Assembly: GCA_963995505.1 (NCBI GenBank)
Contig: OZ023198.1
Coordinates: 1,178,001 to 1,242,000 of the forward strand
Length of the DNA stretch: 64,000 bases
Reading direction: 5' to 3'
Origin: Hypericum androsaemum
Taxonomy: Eukaryota; Streptophyta; Magnoliopsida; Malpighiales; Hypericaceae
Position numbers and translations under genes: made by a program. Below, piece after piece: positions 1 through 11,875 of the stretch (the first letter of the stretch is position 1; the number at the start of each line of letters is the position of its first letter). The notes beneath the pieces were generated by a model that made no database searches, was not told the origin of the DNA, and was given only the letters and a program-made list of their open reading frames with translations.

Positions 1-2241
1 TAGCTTCATAGATTTTATCTTAACTTTTATCTTTTATATATTTCTTTTCCATAATAATCAACTTCAAACTTTAAACCACCAGATGGAGTTGCAAAAAAAT
101 TATCTACTCCCAATTTTATGCGACCCAAAGCTTTTGCGACATTGGAAAAAATGGTTCAATTATATTGCTCCATACGTTATTTCTTAACATGGATCCTTTT
201 CATCAACTTCTTCCTTATCCACCCCAACATAGACCGTACTGGCTTGTCCAAATCATTTATCCACGTATTAGATTGTGGTACAGTTGACGTGACACTAGGA
301 CCAAAAAAATTTTTAAAAATAAAATTTTACACCATGATTACACTTTCCATGGTTTGAACCCCGGATTTCTCTAAACTTGCAAACACCTTGTGCCATTAGA
401 AAGATATCGCATGACACTAAGATAGAATAAGTGCAAGACAAATGTCCGGGCAGCTGTCCGTGTTCGTTAAGTGATAAAGTTTACAAAAAGTTAGACTCGT
501 TTATATTTTTTAAACTGCAAGAACTGAAAACAGAATCGGCCGTACCGCAGAATACTAAAGTATATTTTTTCATCTTACTATACCAAAATGGCATATTCAA
601 TAAGCGGGTGAACTTCTGTAGACTTTTGTTAAAGATAGAATTTTCTTTTTTATAGATAACATTTTATTACTCCAATCAAGCGGTGCACCAAATATACCAA
701 ATTGGCACAATTCTCCTTACATTGGATATGTATATTTACGAGAGCTATAAAGTATCCAGTACATCTAATCACATCCTAAAATAACCTCCTATTGCCCTAA
801 AATACAAAGTCGTTCTCCTCTTGTAGCGCAAAGTTCTTTATGCCCCTCTTTTTTGACTTAATATTATGAGGCACATGTGCTTATAATTCCACTTCTTTAT
901 ATTAAAAAAAGATGCTTATATTTCAGCGTTGTGACAGGAAGTCAAATTAATTTAAGACGATCCATTTACGTAATTCTAAATTCCGTGAGCTATTCACAAA
1001 TACGTAATATATATGGTAGGATGAGGATTATTGAATTCAAATTTCAAATCCTAAATTTGGAGGTAGGATTCATATATTATTTTATGTCCGGCTAGTTTTT
1101 TATGTAAAGATTGAAACATGTCAACTTCAAGACAGATGCCTCACCCATGGACCAATGGACTTGCAAAATAAAATTAACATTTCATCATAGACCATTAAAA
1201 AAAATACATTAAAAAAATAAGTGTAAATTATTAACGTTTAATTTTAAGCTCATAATGATAGCAAGTGTCGTGTAAATTTTTTAGGCTTTAGCTAGAAAAT
1301 ATTTTTATTTATTAATTTAAATAAATTTAAGTTTGATCTATTATAATAATGTCTCATTTAAGGTTGACAGATATATGAACTTTATTCTAGACCCAATAAA
1401 CTCCAAACCAGGATTGTGTACCAAAATTGTCAACAGGCCAAACAATACGATTCAACAATGCAAAAAGAGCAAATCGATCACATGAGTTTTTACCGCGAAA
1501 ATATACAGTATCAGATTCAACGTAGCCTACAAAGCTATACACACGTCACTTGGCATCTTGTAAAAGGCACTTGGGCGAATAGTGAAACTGCAGAGAATTA
1601 TAACCCCTAAAAAAAACTGCAGAGAATTATTTATATCCAAAGGTCCATGACAGGAGTCATTATCCCATAATCCATTACCAGTCGGCACAAAATCCCCCTC
1701 GTGACATTAGCACATGCTTTTGCCCTTCGAATCAAACTCATCGTTGGCTTTATAGGCCCCAAATTTGACCGGAAAATTTTCTCCCCAAATATGACATGAT
1801 ATATTTAATAATTATAATTTTAAGATTTATAATTTATGATCGACGTCACATAATTTACTTTCTTTCTCACAAATTTTATTAAAAAATTATGTTCTAAATA
1901 TTATCGTTCGGTACGAAAAGACTAACATAAAATCTCGTAAATTTGCAGTTGTGACATTAGCACAATGTTCTCCTCTTCCTCAGCCGCAAACTTCGGCGGA
2001 ATTTCCACCAACGGAAATTAGTCCCATGTTCGCAATATCCGTCGTATGCTGACTTGGCATAATGCTGGCCTAATAACCTTCCATTTGTCCATGAACACTT
2101 TTGGTGCCATGAACATGCAGTTGGACCATTAAAACTGCCGCATTCCCCGTTGCTGTGTGGACGACTTTTTGGTGCCATGAAGCATCTTCTACTTGTAGTG
2201 ATAGCTACTTCCTCACATGGGTTAGCTATATTTTTGGCACA
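1..2241. other. AT-rich intergenic DNA, no gene recognised
   Basis: Only short chance reading frames occur here. None shows a recognisable domain, codon bias or splice structure. A short phrase (ttggtgccatgaa) recurs near 2101 and 2170, with no clear meaning. I see no retroelement hallmarks such as a primer-binding site or long terminal repeat. Confidence 0.6.
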
Positions 2242-2668
2242 AATCACCCGATACGAACTAAATTGATTAATACATATTTTAATCGGATTAGATTACGAAA
2301 ATTGTAAACGTCTCCTTATTGAGTGTTAATACAGCTATGTTCTCATCTATGAATTTAACATCTTTGATCAAATAGAACAACTCATCACCAGTTTATGTAC
2401 TTGTTCGGTATTAGCTGCATTGTTAGCACTCATGTTTGTGAATCTTTGATCTATTCAATCACCCGATACTAACTGGATTAATTAATACATGTTTTAATCG
2501 GATTGGTTTACGAGTATTGTAAACTCTCTTTATCAAGTGTTAATACAATTTTGTCCTCATTTATGAGTGTAACATCTTTGATCAAATACAACAATTATAC
2601 TTGTTCGGTGTTATATACTTTACCTTGCATTGTTAGCACTCACGCTCGAGAATCTTTCATCTATTCAA
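2242..2668. repeat. 215-bp tandem duplication (two copies)
   Basis: Copy 1 (2242-2456) and copy 2 (2457-2668) both start with aatcacccgata. Both run through the same blocks in the same order (ttaatcggatt, gttaatacaa, aacatctttgatcaaata, acttgttcggt, cattgttagcactca) and end in ctattcaat. Mismatches and small indels show the duplication is not recent. No coding potential was recognised. Confidence 0.85.
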
Positions 2669-3092
2669 TGGATCAAATCGGACAAACAGTCCAATTGGAA
2701 AGAGAATTACAAATTTTCTAGGTTAAAATATGATCTGAATCTTGTTGAAATATAGAAATGATGCTAAAATATAATCCATCGACGTCAAAGTTCATTCTTA
2801 ATATTATCGTCCACGAAAAAAGTAGTTTTGTCCGAATCCAACTAAAAAATAGAAAATTGTAGAGGAATGTTACAATTGTGGATTTTGTGACTAGGCACGG
2901 CCAATGATTTGAGATTGGTGGGGTTTTGTAATAAACATTTTATAATATTCCGTGAGAACAATTTTTTAGAATGTTGGTATTTTGCTTGTTGCAAAAGTGA
3001 CAAATTTGTTTATAACTATGAAATTTTATCTCATTGGTTTAAGATTTTTTGTTGTATATAAAATTCTAATAATATATCAGCAGATCAAACTC
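2669..3092. other. Intergenic stretch, nothing recognised
   Basis: This AT-rich sequence lies between the tandem duplication and the TRIM element. No reading frame or repeat of note was seen. Confidence 0.5.
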
Positions 3093-3565
3093 TGATACTC
3101 TGTTAAGATATGTTAAAAAATGCTTATGTGATTTGATTCTACTATTTATATCAACAATGTACACCTCTTTTTCTCGCAAACATATTGAAAGAACTCGCCT
3201 AGAGAAATTTCAGGATGACGTTACAAGTGGTATAAGAGTATGAGACCTTTACTAGGATGTCCAAGTTGAAGCTGGTGGACATGTGAAGCCCGGGGCCTAG
3301 AAGGCAGGAAGTGATTGTCGGCGTGAGAGTGCACTAATAATGAGCGGTTCCTGACAAACATTTTAGGTGAGGGAGACATGGATAAATCAATCCCACATGT
3401 GAAAATCAGGAATTCTGGGATTGTGGTGTGTGATGCAACGAAGACATCGCATATTTAAGAAGAGATAAATATGATACTCCATTAATATATATTAAAAAAG
3501 ATTTAAGTAATTTGATGCTACTATTCATATCAACCTCATTCAACTCCTTTTCTAGCCACGTTACA
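3093..3565 (+). mobile_element. TRIM-like small LTR retrotransposon
   Basis: A 5' LTR (3093-3225) and a shorter 3' LTR (3472-3565) share tgatactc, gatttgatt(c/g)ctacta and ccacgttaca-like blocks. Two bases after the 5' LTR, a sequence close to the initiator tRNA-Met primer-binding site begins (tggtataagag, 3228). The internal region is about 245 bp and has no open frame, as expected for a terminal-repeat retrotransposon in miniature. The hexamer aactct occurs at both edges (3088-3093 and 3565-3570), consistent with a 5-bp target-site duplication. The 3' LTR is internally shorter than the 5' LTR by roughly 40 bp. Confidence 0.7.
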
Positions 3566-3910
3566 ACTCTAATGAACCATTATTTTCTTCGGACTTCGTT
3601 TCATCCGTAATTGATTGATGCATTTCCTAAAACAGTTAACGTGGGAGGGTCTTTAAAAGGAGAATCATGAAAGGGCCAGCCATGTTAGTTGGTTAGCATC
3701 TGTCTAATTGGACTTCACAAATTTATTAGGTGGTGGGACATTGCGAGATGGCCAAGGAAAACAACTCGACAACTTCTCTCACAGCATCACACGTGGTCCT
3801 CCGTCGTCCTGCCACGTGGACGTGGATAAACTGATATTCCATCCGAATTGTTGATAGTTCTTCCGTGGCCATGGATGTTGATAAGTACCAAATCCAATAC
3901 GAGTAGTTCA

Positions 3911-4133
3911 TGTTATGAACTTTATCGGAAATAAACAATAGTAGAGGAAAAAAGTAAGAGAGGAGAGTATGAACTTCTCATTAATAGATCAAAAATAATA
4001 TACTAAATGATAATACAATGAGTTTTATTTATAGGCTAATACATTAAATAATTAATGTATTATGGAGGGAAACATGGAGGAAAACAAGGAAAACATGGAA
4101 AAAATGACATCCACAAATAATTAATACATAATA
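3911..4133 (-). repeat. 3' LTR of Copia element 1
   Basis: This 223-bp copy of the right-hand LTR is nearly identical over most of its length, and short insertions account for the difference. On the minus strand the LTR begins TATTATG and ends ATAACA, so its 5' end is not the canonical TG. Confidence 0.9.
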
Positions 4134-4341
4134 CTCCCCCTTGAATGCCATTTGAATAATGTGCCTCATTAAAACCTTATTAGGAAAAACCCTATGGAAA
4201 AAATCATAATCAAAAGAAAAAGAGTACATCATCATAAAATTACTGCCTCATTAAAACCTTACCCGGAAAATTCATCGGGACAAAACCGTGGTTAAGGAAA
4301 AAAAGTACAGTGTAAAATGATATCTCCCCCTCATGTATGCA

Positions 4342-5880
4342 TCACTTGAGATCACTGAGTCGTCTCAGAACGATATTACAAACATGCTTCTCAAAAACTG
4401 TAGTGGGCCGAGATTTCGTGAACAGATCTGCCAAATTGTCACTTGAACGAATTTGTTGAACACTTATCTCCCCATCCTTTTGAAGATCATGTGTGAAAAA
4501 GAACTTTGGCGATATATATTTTGTCCGATCACTTTTAATATATCCTTCTTTTAATTGTGCGATGCATGCAGCATTATCCTCATAAAGGTCATAGGTATTC
4601 CCTTTTGAAAAGGTAATCCACAAGATTCTCGAATGTGTTTGACAATAGATCTCAACCAAATACATTCTCGACTTGCTTCATGAATAGCCAAAATCTCAGA
4701 ATGATTAGATGAGGTGGCTGCTATAGTTTGTTTCATGGAGTGCCATGAAATGGAAGTACCTCCATATGTAAATAAGTATCCAGTTTGCGATCGCCCATTG
4801 TGAGGATCAGATAAATATCCTGCATCTGCATATCCAATTACTTCTGACTCTGAGATACTAGGGTAATACAAACCCATATCCATTGTACCTCGAAGATAAC
4901 GCAATATTTGTTTTACTCCAGTCCAGTGTCTTCTTGTAGGTGAAGAACTGTATCTTGCTAGTAAATTAACAGAAAATGATATATCAGGTCGTGTATGACT
5001 AGCAAGATACATTAGCGCATCTCTTGCACTAAGATATGGTACTTCAGGACCAAGAAATTCTTCACCATTTTCTCGAGGTCTGAAAGGGTCCTTTTTCACA
5101 TCAAGTAACCTTACAACCATTGGAGTGTTCAACGGATGCGCTTTATCCATATTGAAACGCTTCAGCACCTTTGCTATATAAGATGATTGATGCATAAAAA
5201 TTTCTTCTTTAAAATGTTCAATTTGCAATCCGAGACATAATTTGGTCTTTTCCAAATCTTTTATTTCGAATTTATTTTTTAAACAATCAACTGCCTTTTG
5301 GAGCTCTTCAGGAGTTCCAATGATATTGAGATCATCAACATAAACTACAATTATAACGAACTCAAGTTCAGATCTCCTTATAAAAATACATGGGCAGATT
5401 GGATCATTCGTATGGCCTTCCTTTAATAAGTAATCACTAAGACGATTATACCACGTGCGTCCTGATTGTTTCAATCCATAATTTAATCGAGTATAGTCCC
5501 TTTTGACTAGAATCACGTACTTCTGGTATGTTGAATCCTTCTGGGATTCTCATATAAATGTCACTGTCCATTGAACCATATAAATAGGCTGAGACAATAT
5601 CCATAGGTGGCATATTCAACTTTTCATGTACTGCCGGACTTATCAAATATCAAAACGTGATTGCATCCACCACAGGAGAATATGTCTCTTCATAATCAAT
5701 ACCAGGTCTTTGAGAAAAACCTTGTGTGACAAGTCGTGCTTTATATCTCACAACTTCATTTTTCTCATTTTGTTTACGCACAAATACCCATTTGTATCCT
5801 AAGGGTTTCACACCTTTGGGCGTGCGGACTACAGGTCCGAAAACTTTACGTATCCCAAGTGAATCTAATTCAGATTTCAT
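4342..5880 (-). pseudogene. Copia element 1 reverse transcriptase and RNase H
   Basis: Three overlapping frames make up this segment. 5880-5650 holds the RT N terminus ([13 protein letters not shown]). 5646-5446 and 5516-4551 hold the palm, including the YVDD catalytic box and the LKQSGRTWY motif. The RNase H part contains SISWHSMKQ, SSNHSEI and LYEDNAACI, and ends in FTKSRPTTVFEKH. Frameshifts near 5648, 5480 and 4600 disable it. This is the region normally annotated RVT_2. Confidence 0.85.
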
Positions 5881-6018
5881 TGCATCTTTCTAATTTGGCC
5901 AATCTTTTCTATGCATGCATTCCTCAATAGATTTTGGCTCTAGATCCTCTTCACATTCCATAATATTTAGCGCTACATAGTAGGCAAAAATATCGTTGAC
6001 AATAATTTTATTTCGGTT

Positions 6019-7496
6019 TCATTTTTCTCCAGTCATAACATAATTTATTGAGATCTCATGATTATCACAATGTTCAGGTACCTGATCTTTCATTGGAAGC
6101 GACTCATCTAGAGTCTGCCCTTCCTTGATATTAATATTGACTGGGGACTCTTCAGGAGTCAAGATATCATCGATTTGACCATCTTGATATTTTACTCCTT
6201 TTCTTTTACGAGAATTTTTATCTTTGGAATCAATAGGTCTACCACGTTTAATTAGTGCCTTATTTTCATTGGCAATAATTGATCGTCCTTCAAGGACATC
6301 AATTCTAAAACGAACATTAGCAGCCAGAATATGTGACTTAGTCACTCTCTTTGGGTTAGCAAAAGCGTCTGGCAACAGATTAGCTAAATTCTGCAGATGA
6401 ATTATCTTTTGAACTTCAAGTTCACTTTGCTTTGTGCGAGGATCTAAATAACATAATGATAATTCATTCCAGCTAATATCTTTTTCAAGCTGCTTAGTTT
6501 CTCCCCCTAATGTTAGAAATATTGATTCATCGAAATGACAATAGGCAAAACATGCCGTAAATATATCTCCAGTACGTGGCTCAATGTACTTTATTATCGA
6601 TGGAGATTCAAACCCAACATATATTCCCAACCTTCTTTGGGGTCCCATTTTAAGGCATTGTGGTAGAGCAATTGGAATATATTTGGTTCCTGACCATAAA
6701 CCAATTGTAATGGAGAAAATTCATGATAACTTGTTGGTCTAATGCGAATTAACATTGCTGCATGTAAAACATCATGTCCCCAAGCAGAAATAGGGAGTTT
6801 CGCTCTCATTAGTAATGGCCTTGCAATTAATTGAATCCATTTAATAAATGATTCGGCAAGACCATTTTGAGTGTGAACATGAGCTACATGATGTTCAACA
6901 TTTATACCAATTGCCATACAATAATTATTGAATGTTTGAAAAATAAATTCACCAGCATTATCAAGACGAATGGTCTTAATGAGATTATCTGGAAAATGAG
7001 CTCGTAATCGAATTAACTGAGCTAGTAATCTCGCAAACGCCAGGTTACGAGTTGATAATAAACATACATGTGACCATCTAGTTGATGTATCAATTAATAC
7101 CATAAAGTATCTAAATGGTCCACATGGTGGATGAATAGGTCCACATATATCACCATGTATACGTTCCAAAAATCCGAGGGATTCAGCCCCAATTTTAGCT
7201 GGTGATGGCCTGGTTATTAATTTGTCTTGAGAGCATGCAGCGCATGACAATTCATTGGATTGGAAAATCTTCTGGTTCCTTAAAGAATGTCCACATGAAT
7301 TGTTAATAACTCTTCGCATCATTATTGACCCGGGATGGCCCAACCGGTCATGCCAAATTACAAAATCAGTAAACTTCTGGTTTATTGTTGCATGTGCCTC
7401 CACTGCACTAATATACGTATAATATAAACCACATGAATAAGCAGGTAGCTTTTCCAACACACACTTTTTACCAAAAATAATATTTATCATATACAA
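6019..7496 (-). pseudogene. Copia element 1 integrase and linker
   Basis: The 7496-6594 frame carries the GAG-pre-integrase HHCC zinc site (HDRLGHPG, then CAAC). It also has an rve core in which the three catalytic acidic residues remain visible (D in HGDICGP, D in RLDNAGEF, E in GLAESF). A frameshift moves the reading to 6648-6019, the variable linker toward reverse transcriptase. The catalytic triad is intact even though the polyprotein is broken. Confidence 0.8.
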
Positions 7497-7603
7497 ATAT
7501 TCTTTGTTTTCTTCATTTGTTGTCTCAACATGATATACATTCTGGTGTATATCATTGAAACTTAATAAGTTTCTTTGAGACTTAGGAGAATATAATGCAT
7601 TAT

Positions 7604-7825
7604 CTATGCAAAAATTCGTACCCCAGATAACAATAAATTGGCTCTTCCAGAGCCTTCAATTAAATTCGAAGTACCCGATATAGTACTAACATTTGCTTCT
7701 TGTATTTGCAAATGAAGGAAATATTTATCATCTTTAAGTATGGTGTGCGTTGTGGCACTATCTGCTAAACACAAATCTCTTTCTCGAGTAGATGAGCCAA
7801 CTCGTGCCAATTCCATACTCTTCAT
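7604..7825 (-). pseudogene. Copia element 1 protease segment
   Basis: This is a short frame with the aspartic protease active-site neighbourhood CLADSATTHTILKD. The D-S-A-T-T-H form is familiar in some plant Copia lineages and need not be a loss. It lies between the gag remnant and integrase in normal pol order, and it is cut off from both by stops. Confidence 0.65.
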
Positions 7826-7968
7826 AAAGAAATATTTATATTAAATTTAAGCAACGAAAATATGACAAGGAAATATTATAGGAAATATTATATTAAAATC
7901 AAGTACCGATAACATGATAAGGAAAAATTACAGAAAATACGAAAACAAGAACATGAATATTAAACTAC

Positions 7969-8961
7969 TTATTCAATAAGGAAATCACCCACATCCAAAT
8001 GAGTGAAGTCATTTTTGTCGAAATTAGTGCTGCCATCCATATTCATAATGCTAGTGCCATCATCATTATTGGCAAAATTTGTTTCGGCCTTCACTTTGCC
8101 TTTCAATGATTCTTGATAAAGCTCAACTAGATACTTGGGTGCACGACAGGTGCGAGCCCAGTGGCCTTTGCATCCACAACGATGGCATGAATTTTCTATT
8201 TTCATTCCACCATCACAATCTCTTCCTGATTTCTTCTCTTTATTCTCCCACTTCAGGTGGCGAGACGTATTCTTAAAATTACCACCACGGTAACCATATC
8301 CTCCACGACCATTACCACGTCCACGACCGCAACCCCGTCTTCTATAATTAAATTTTGTCACATTCACTTCAGAGAATGGAGCATAACCAGCTGGGCGGGC
8401 CTCATGGAATTTCATCAAAAGCTCATTGTTTTGTTCAGCCACAAGAAGACAAGCAATCAACTCAGAGTATTTCTTGAAACACTTTTCACGATATTGCTAC
8501 TGAAGGAGCACATTTGATGCGTGAAAGGTAGAGAATATTTTCTCTAACATATCAGAATCAGTAATCTTTTCTCCACATAATTTTAGCTGAGAACTTATAC
8601 GAAATGGAGTTGAATTATATTCACTCACAGCTTTGAAATCTTGGAATCACAAATGCATCCAATCATAACGAGCTTTTGGGAGGATCACAGTTTTCTGATG
8701 CTCATATCTTTCTTTCAAGCTAATCCAAAGGATTAGTGGATCCTTTACCGTGAGGTATTCAGTTTTTAATGCCTCATCAAGATGGCGACGAAGAAAAATT
8801 ATCGCCTTAGCCTTATCTTGGGCACAAGCTACATTTTTCTCTTTAATTGTCTCTCCCAGACCATTAGCATCAAGATGAATTTCAGCATCCAAAATTCATG
8901 ATAAGTAATTCTTGCCCGTGATGTGGAGAGCCACAAAATCAAGTTTGGCGAGGTTTGACAT
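7969..8961 (-). pseudogene. Copia element 1 gag remnant
   Basis: Gag is the retrotransposon capsid and nucleocapsid protein. The start at 8961 opens MSNLAKLDFVALHITGKNYL, a typical Copia gag N terminus. A tryptophan position then reads as a stop. The frame continues at 8892-8647 and again at 8460-7969. The last segment contains a glycine/arginine-rich linker and a CCHC zinc knuckle (CHRCGCKGHWARTC) used in RNA binding. Stops near 8646 and 8500 interrupt the frame, so no full Gag can be made. Confidence 0.8.
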
Positions 8962-9486
8962 TATAATACTATCATGAGCAAGTAGATTATATTAGATTTG
9001 ATTTATCATAGATAAATATAATTGAGATAAAATTATTATATAGACATATCACAAATTCAAGGAAACAAATGATTAAAATGATATTCTGTCCTTATTTAAA
9101 ATATGAGAAAATATAAAGTACTAATAAGTAATTTTGTCCTTTTTCCTTTTTTTGTTCGGTGCGCATAATATTAATTTCGTACCTATTAGTTTGACGCGTG
9201 TGCATGCGAGGACAAATTCGATGTTCAATGTGTAAATCTTACAGTTCAGTCCCTAAAGCTTTCTCGCGTGTGCGAATAAGGACATAATCCGTATCCGCGT
9301 TCCAAGATAAAATTTCACATAGATCACTGGTATATTCTAATACTTTTATGCAAGGACAACAGAAGGTTTTAGCATGAAAATCTAATAAGAATGAATAATT
9401 ATAAATTGTAGGAATACCTTCAAAATTAAGCTATATTCTTCTCAAGAAATTATTGAGACCTTGGTAGAGACTTCGTGCTGATAACG

Positions 9487-9724
9487 TGTTATAAACTTTA
9501 TCGAAAATAAGCAATAGTAGAGAAAAAGAGTAAGAGAGGAGAGTATGAACTTCTCATTAATTGATCAAGAATAATCTACTAAATGGTAATACAATGGGTT
9601 CTATTTATAGGCTATTACATTAAATAATTAATGTATTATGGAGGAGAACATAGAGGAAAACAAGGAGGAAAATATGAAGGAAAATATAGAAAAAATGACA
9701 TCCACAAATAATTAATACATAATA
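9487..9724 (-). repeat. 5' LTR of Copia element 1
   Basis: This is the 238-bp partner of the 3911-4133 LTR. It is followed directly by the GTTCA target-site duplication. A few substitutions and a duplicated ggaaaata-type block separate it from its partner, which suggests a moderately recent insertion. Confidence 0.9.
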
Positions 9725-9729
9725 GTTCA

Positions 9730-10002
9730 CTAATTTTACAATATCTACCTTTTTATTTGCTAGTTTATTCAATGAATAAATGTCAAATAACTCATTTTAA
9801 TTATTCAAAAAGTCAATATGCATTATGCCCTAATATTTTTTCAAACGAACTAATTAACTCACTCAAATTATTTTTTGATTATAGATGATATATCACCATC
9901 TTAAATGTCGTCTTGGTTATCTTAAATACGCCAGATATATGATACTCATGAGTAACACATCAAATCACCATGCACTAAACAAAAATTACGTACGGTTCAC
10001 AA
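9730..10002. other. Short intergenic spacer between Copia 1 and the nested MULEs
   Basis: This AT-rich sequence shows no recognisable gene or repeat. Confidence 0.5.
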
Positions 10003-10779
10003 TTTTAAAAAGGATAAATTACTCTCAAGTCCCTGATCTTTGATCACCCTTCCCCTAAGGTCTCTGACTTTTGGAAAATGATTGTTCCGTCCCTAAGTTT
10101 TGATGATAATAGACTCTCGGGTCCCTGGAGCCGGAATATTCTTTTTTCTCCGGTGAACCCCCACTTGAAATGACCAAAATATTCTCGCACTAAAAATTTA
10201 AAAAAATATCTTCTTCAACCTTTAGAACAACAAGAACAAATTCAACAATATCAAGAACATCCCAATTAAAATCAAGAACATCCTAATTAAAATTAAGAAT
10301 ATCCCAATTAACTAAACAATTAACAACATCTAATACCTAATAATATCTAATAATATCTAATTAAATACCAAGATGTAGAATCAGAAAACCTAATTTCCAT
10401 CCTCAACGAAGAACACCAAGAACCTTCCCTGCAACAGCGTCGAAGCCAGATTGAGCTTATATCTTCAACAAAATATAAAGAGATAATTACTCTCAGGACC
10501 CTAGGGTATAGTCAAATAGACTCTGAGGACCCTGTAGTTTTTCTACTAATTATTGAGCCCATGTAGTTTGGTTATTATTATACACTCGGGTCCCTGTAGC
10601 AAGAATCGTCTATTTTTCTGGCGAACTCCCCACCTGAAATATCTAAAATGCCCCTAGACCCCTTTTTACCACCAGTCCCTTTTTTAAAGCCACATTAAAC
10701 CCAGCTAGAACCGTCGCCCTATAAACCCAGCGTCGATTCTTCTTCTTTTTCTCCTCCTTCATCTTCTCCAATAATAGGA

Positions 10780-10968
10780 CTACACTCCGGCGGCTGGAGC
10801 CGCGTCGATTCTATCATCCTCCTCTTCGGAGACAGGGAGGGCGGGGCCTGGGCCGGAGAAGAGGCAGAGGAAGAAGGCGACAGTGGCAGCCACCACCACC
10901 TGGCCGATCCCGCTCCCACCGAAGCTCACCACCTGTCCCACTGCTTTCCTGCCAAAATGCACCATCAT
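10780..10968 (-). pseudogene. Captured fragment resembling the ABCG7 transporter N terminus
   Basis: A minus-strand frame of 62 codons starting at 10968 contains a glycine-rich stretch (VVSFGGSGIGQ), a hydrophobic segment (VVVAATVAFFLCLF) and then SGPGPALPVSEEEDD. This is reminiscent of the N terminus of plant ABCG7/WBC7 half-transporters, where a hydrophobic segment is followed by LF(S/A)GPG-AL and an acidic stretch. The identification is from memory and tentative. The fragment lies in the GC-rich centre of the nested MULE, as a transduplicated exon would, and has no ATP-binding cassette. Confidence 0.45.
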
Positions 10969-11386
10969 TCACTTCACTTTGTAACCACAAATGGCCAGAC
11001 GATGTCATTTACTTTGCAAGCAAGTGAAGTGGGAAAGGCTACACACTCATTTTTTTCCTTTTATCTTTGGAAGTGGCATTTGTTTGGTCCTCGTTGTTAC
11101 GTCGTCATTTTCGGGGCTTCTGTGATTTTCAGTTTGTCCCAATCGAGGATTTTAAGACGCATGTACAATGGAAAGGATAAGATTTTTTTGAGCTGGACTT
11201 GTGAAACCCAGCTTCAGCGTCTATAAACCCAGCGTCGATTCCGCCGGGAGCGTCGTCCTATAAACCGTCATTCTATTATTGGACTTGATTGACCTATAGA
11301 GGCTAGAACCCAACTAGATACTGCTCCTTCGACCTATAAACCCAGCTAGATAAGGCTCGATTTGTTCTTTCGGTGATCGTTGGAGA

Positions 11387-11435
11387 AGAAAAAGGAGGAG
11401 AAAAAGAAGAAGAAGAAGAAGAAGAAGAAGAAGAA
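11387..11435 (+). repeat. (GAA)n microsatellite inside the nested MULE
   Basis: This run of gaagaagaag lies near the right TIR of the nested element. Mirrored cttcttctt is present near 10740, so it may be an expanded part of the inverted terminus. Confidence 0.8.
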
Positions 11436-11875
11436 TAGAGAATTTTGAGAGAGGAGAAAGTAAAGGGAGGTTAGTGTTAATGTGGCTTTAAAAAAGAGAC
11501 TGGGTGGTAAAAAAGGGCCTAGGGATATTTTAGACATTTTAGGTGGAGAGTTTTCCAGAAAAATATACGATTCTGGCTACAGGGACCCGAGTGTATAATA
11601 ATAACCAAACTACATGGGCTCAGTAATTAGTAGAGAAACTACATGGTCCTCTGAGTCTATTTGACTATACCCTGGGGTCCTGAGAGTAATTATCTCAAAT
11701 ATAAATTATATCCCACCAAGCTAAGCTCAACCCAAGTTAAAGATCCCAACTTCAACAAAAACCTATCACCCTGAACAAAGCAGAACCAACATAAAATCAT
11801 AAATCTTCAATCTTTATATCTTCCACCATGAAAATGAACCCAATTGAGCTTATTGGGAGTAAATTTAAGAGAAGT

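Larger units (their letters stand above)
3906..9729 (-). mobile_element. Ty1/Copia LTR retrotransposon, degenerate
   Basis: This is a complete but decayed Copia element on the minus strand. Its body spans 3911-9724, with the 5-bp target-site duplication GTTCA at 3906-3910 and 9725-9729. The LTRs are 3911-4133 (3') and 9487-9724 (5'). A purine tract (minus-strand AAGGGGGAG, 4134-4142) abuts the 3' LTR, and a primer-binding-site-like stretch (9471-9486, gctgataacg on +) abuts the 5' LTR. Gag, protease, integrase, reverse transcriptase and RNase H follow in Copia order but are broken by several stops and frameshifts, so it is non-autonomous now. Confidence 0.93.
10471..11705. mobile_element. Nested Mutator-like element
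   Basis: The element spans 10480-11696 inside the outer MULE. Its perfect 9-bp target-site duplication AAATATAAA lies at 10471-10479 and 11697-11705. Terminal inverted repeats of about 220 bp occupy 10480-10705 and 11475-11696 and begin gagataattactctcagga. This resembles the outer element's terminus, so the two belong to one TIR family. The interior is GC-rich at 10730-10960 and carries a (GAA)n tract at 11387-11435. There is no transposase, so it would need help from another element. Confidence 0.92.

Noticed and set aside
1957..2247. 96-codon minus-strand open frame
   Set aside because: The composition is odd (Cys- and Trp-rich), no domain is recognisable, and part of it overlaps a repeated phrase. 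It is probably a chance frame.
11346..11537. Minus-strand frame with a long Phe run
   Set aside because: It is translation of the (GAA)n microsatellite and TIR sequence inside the nested MULE.
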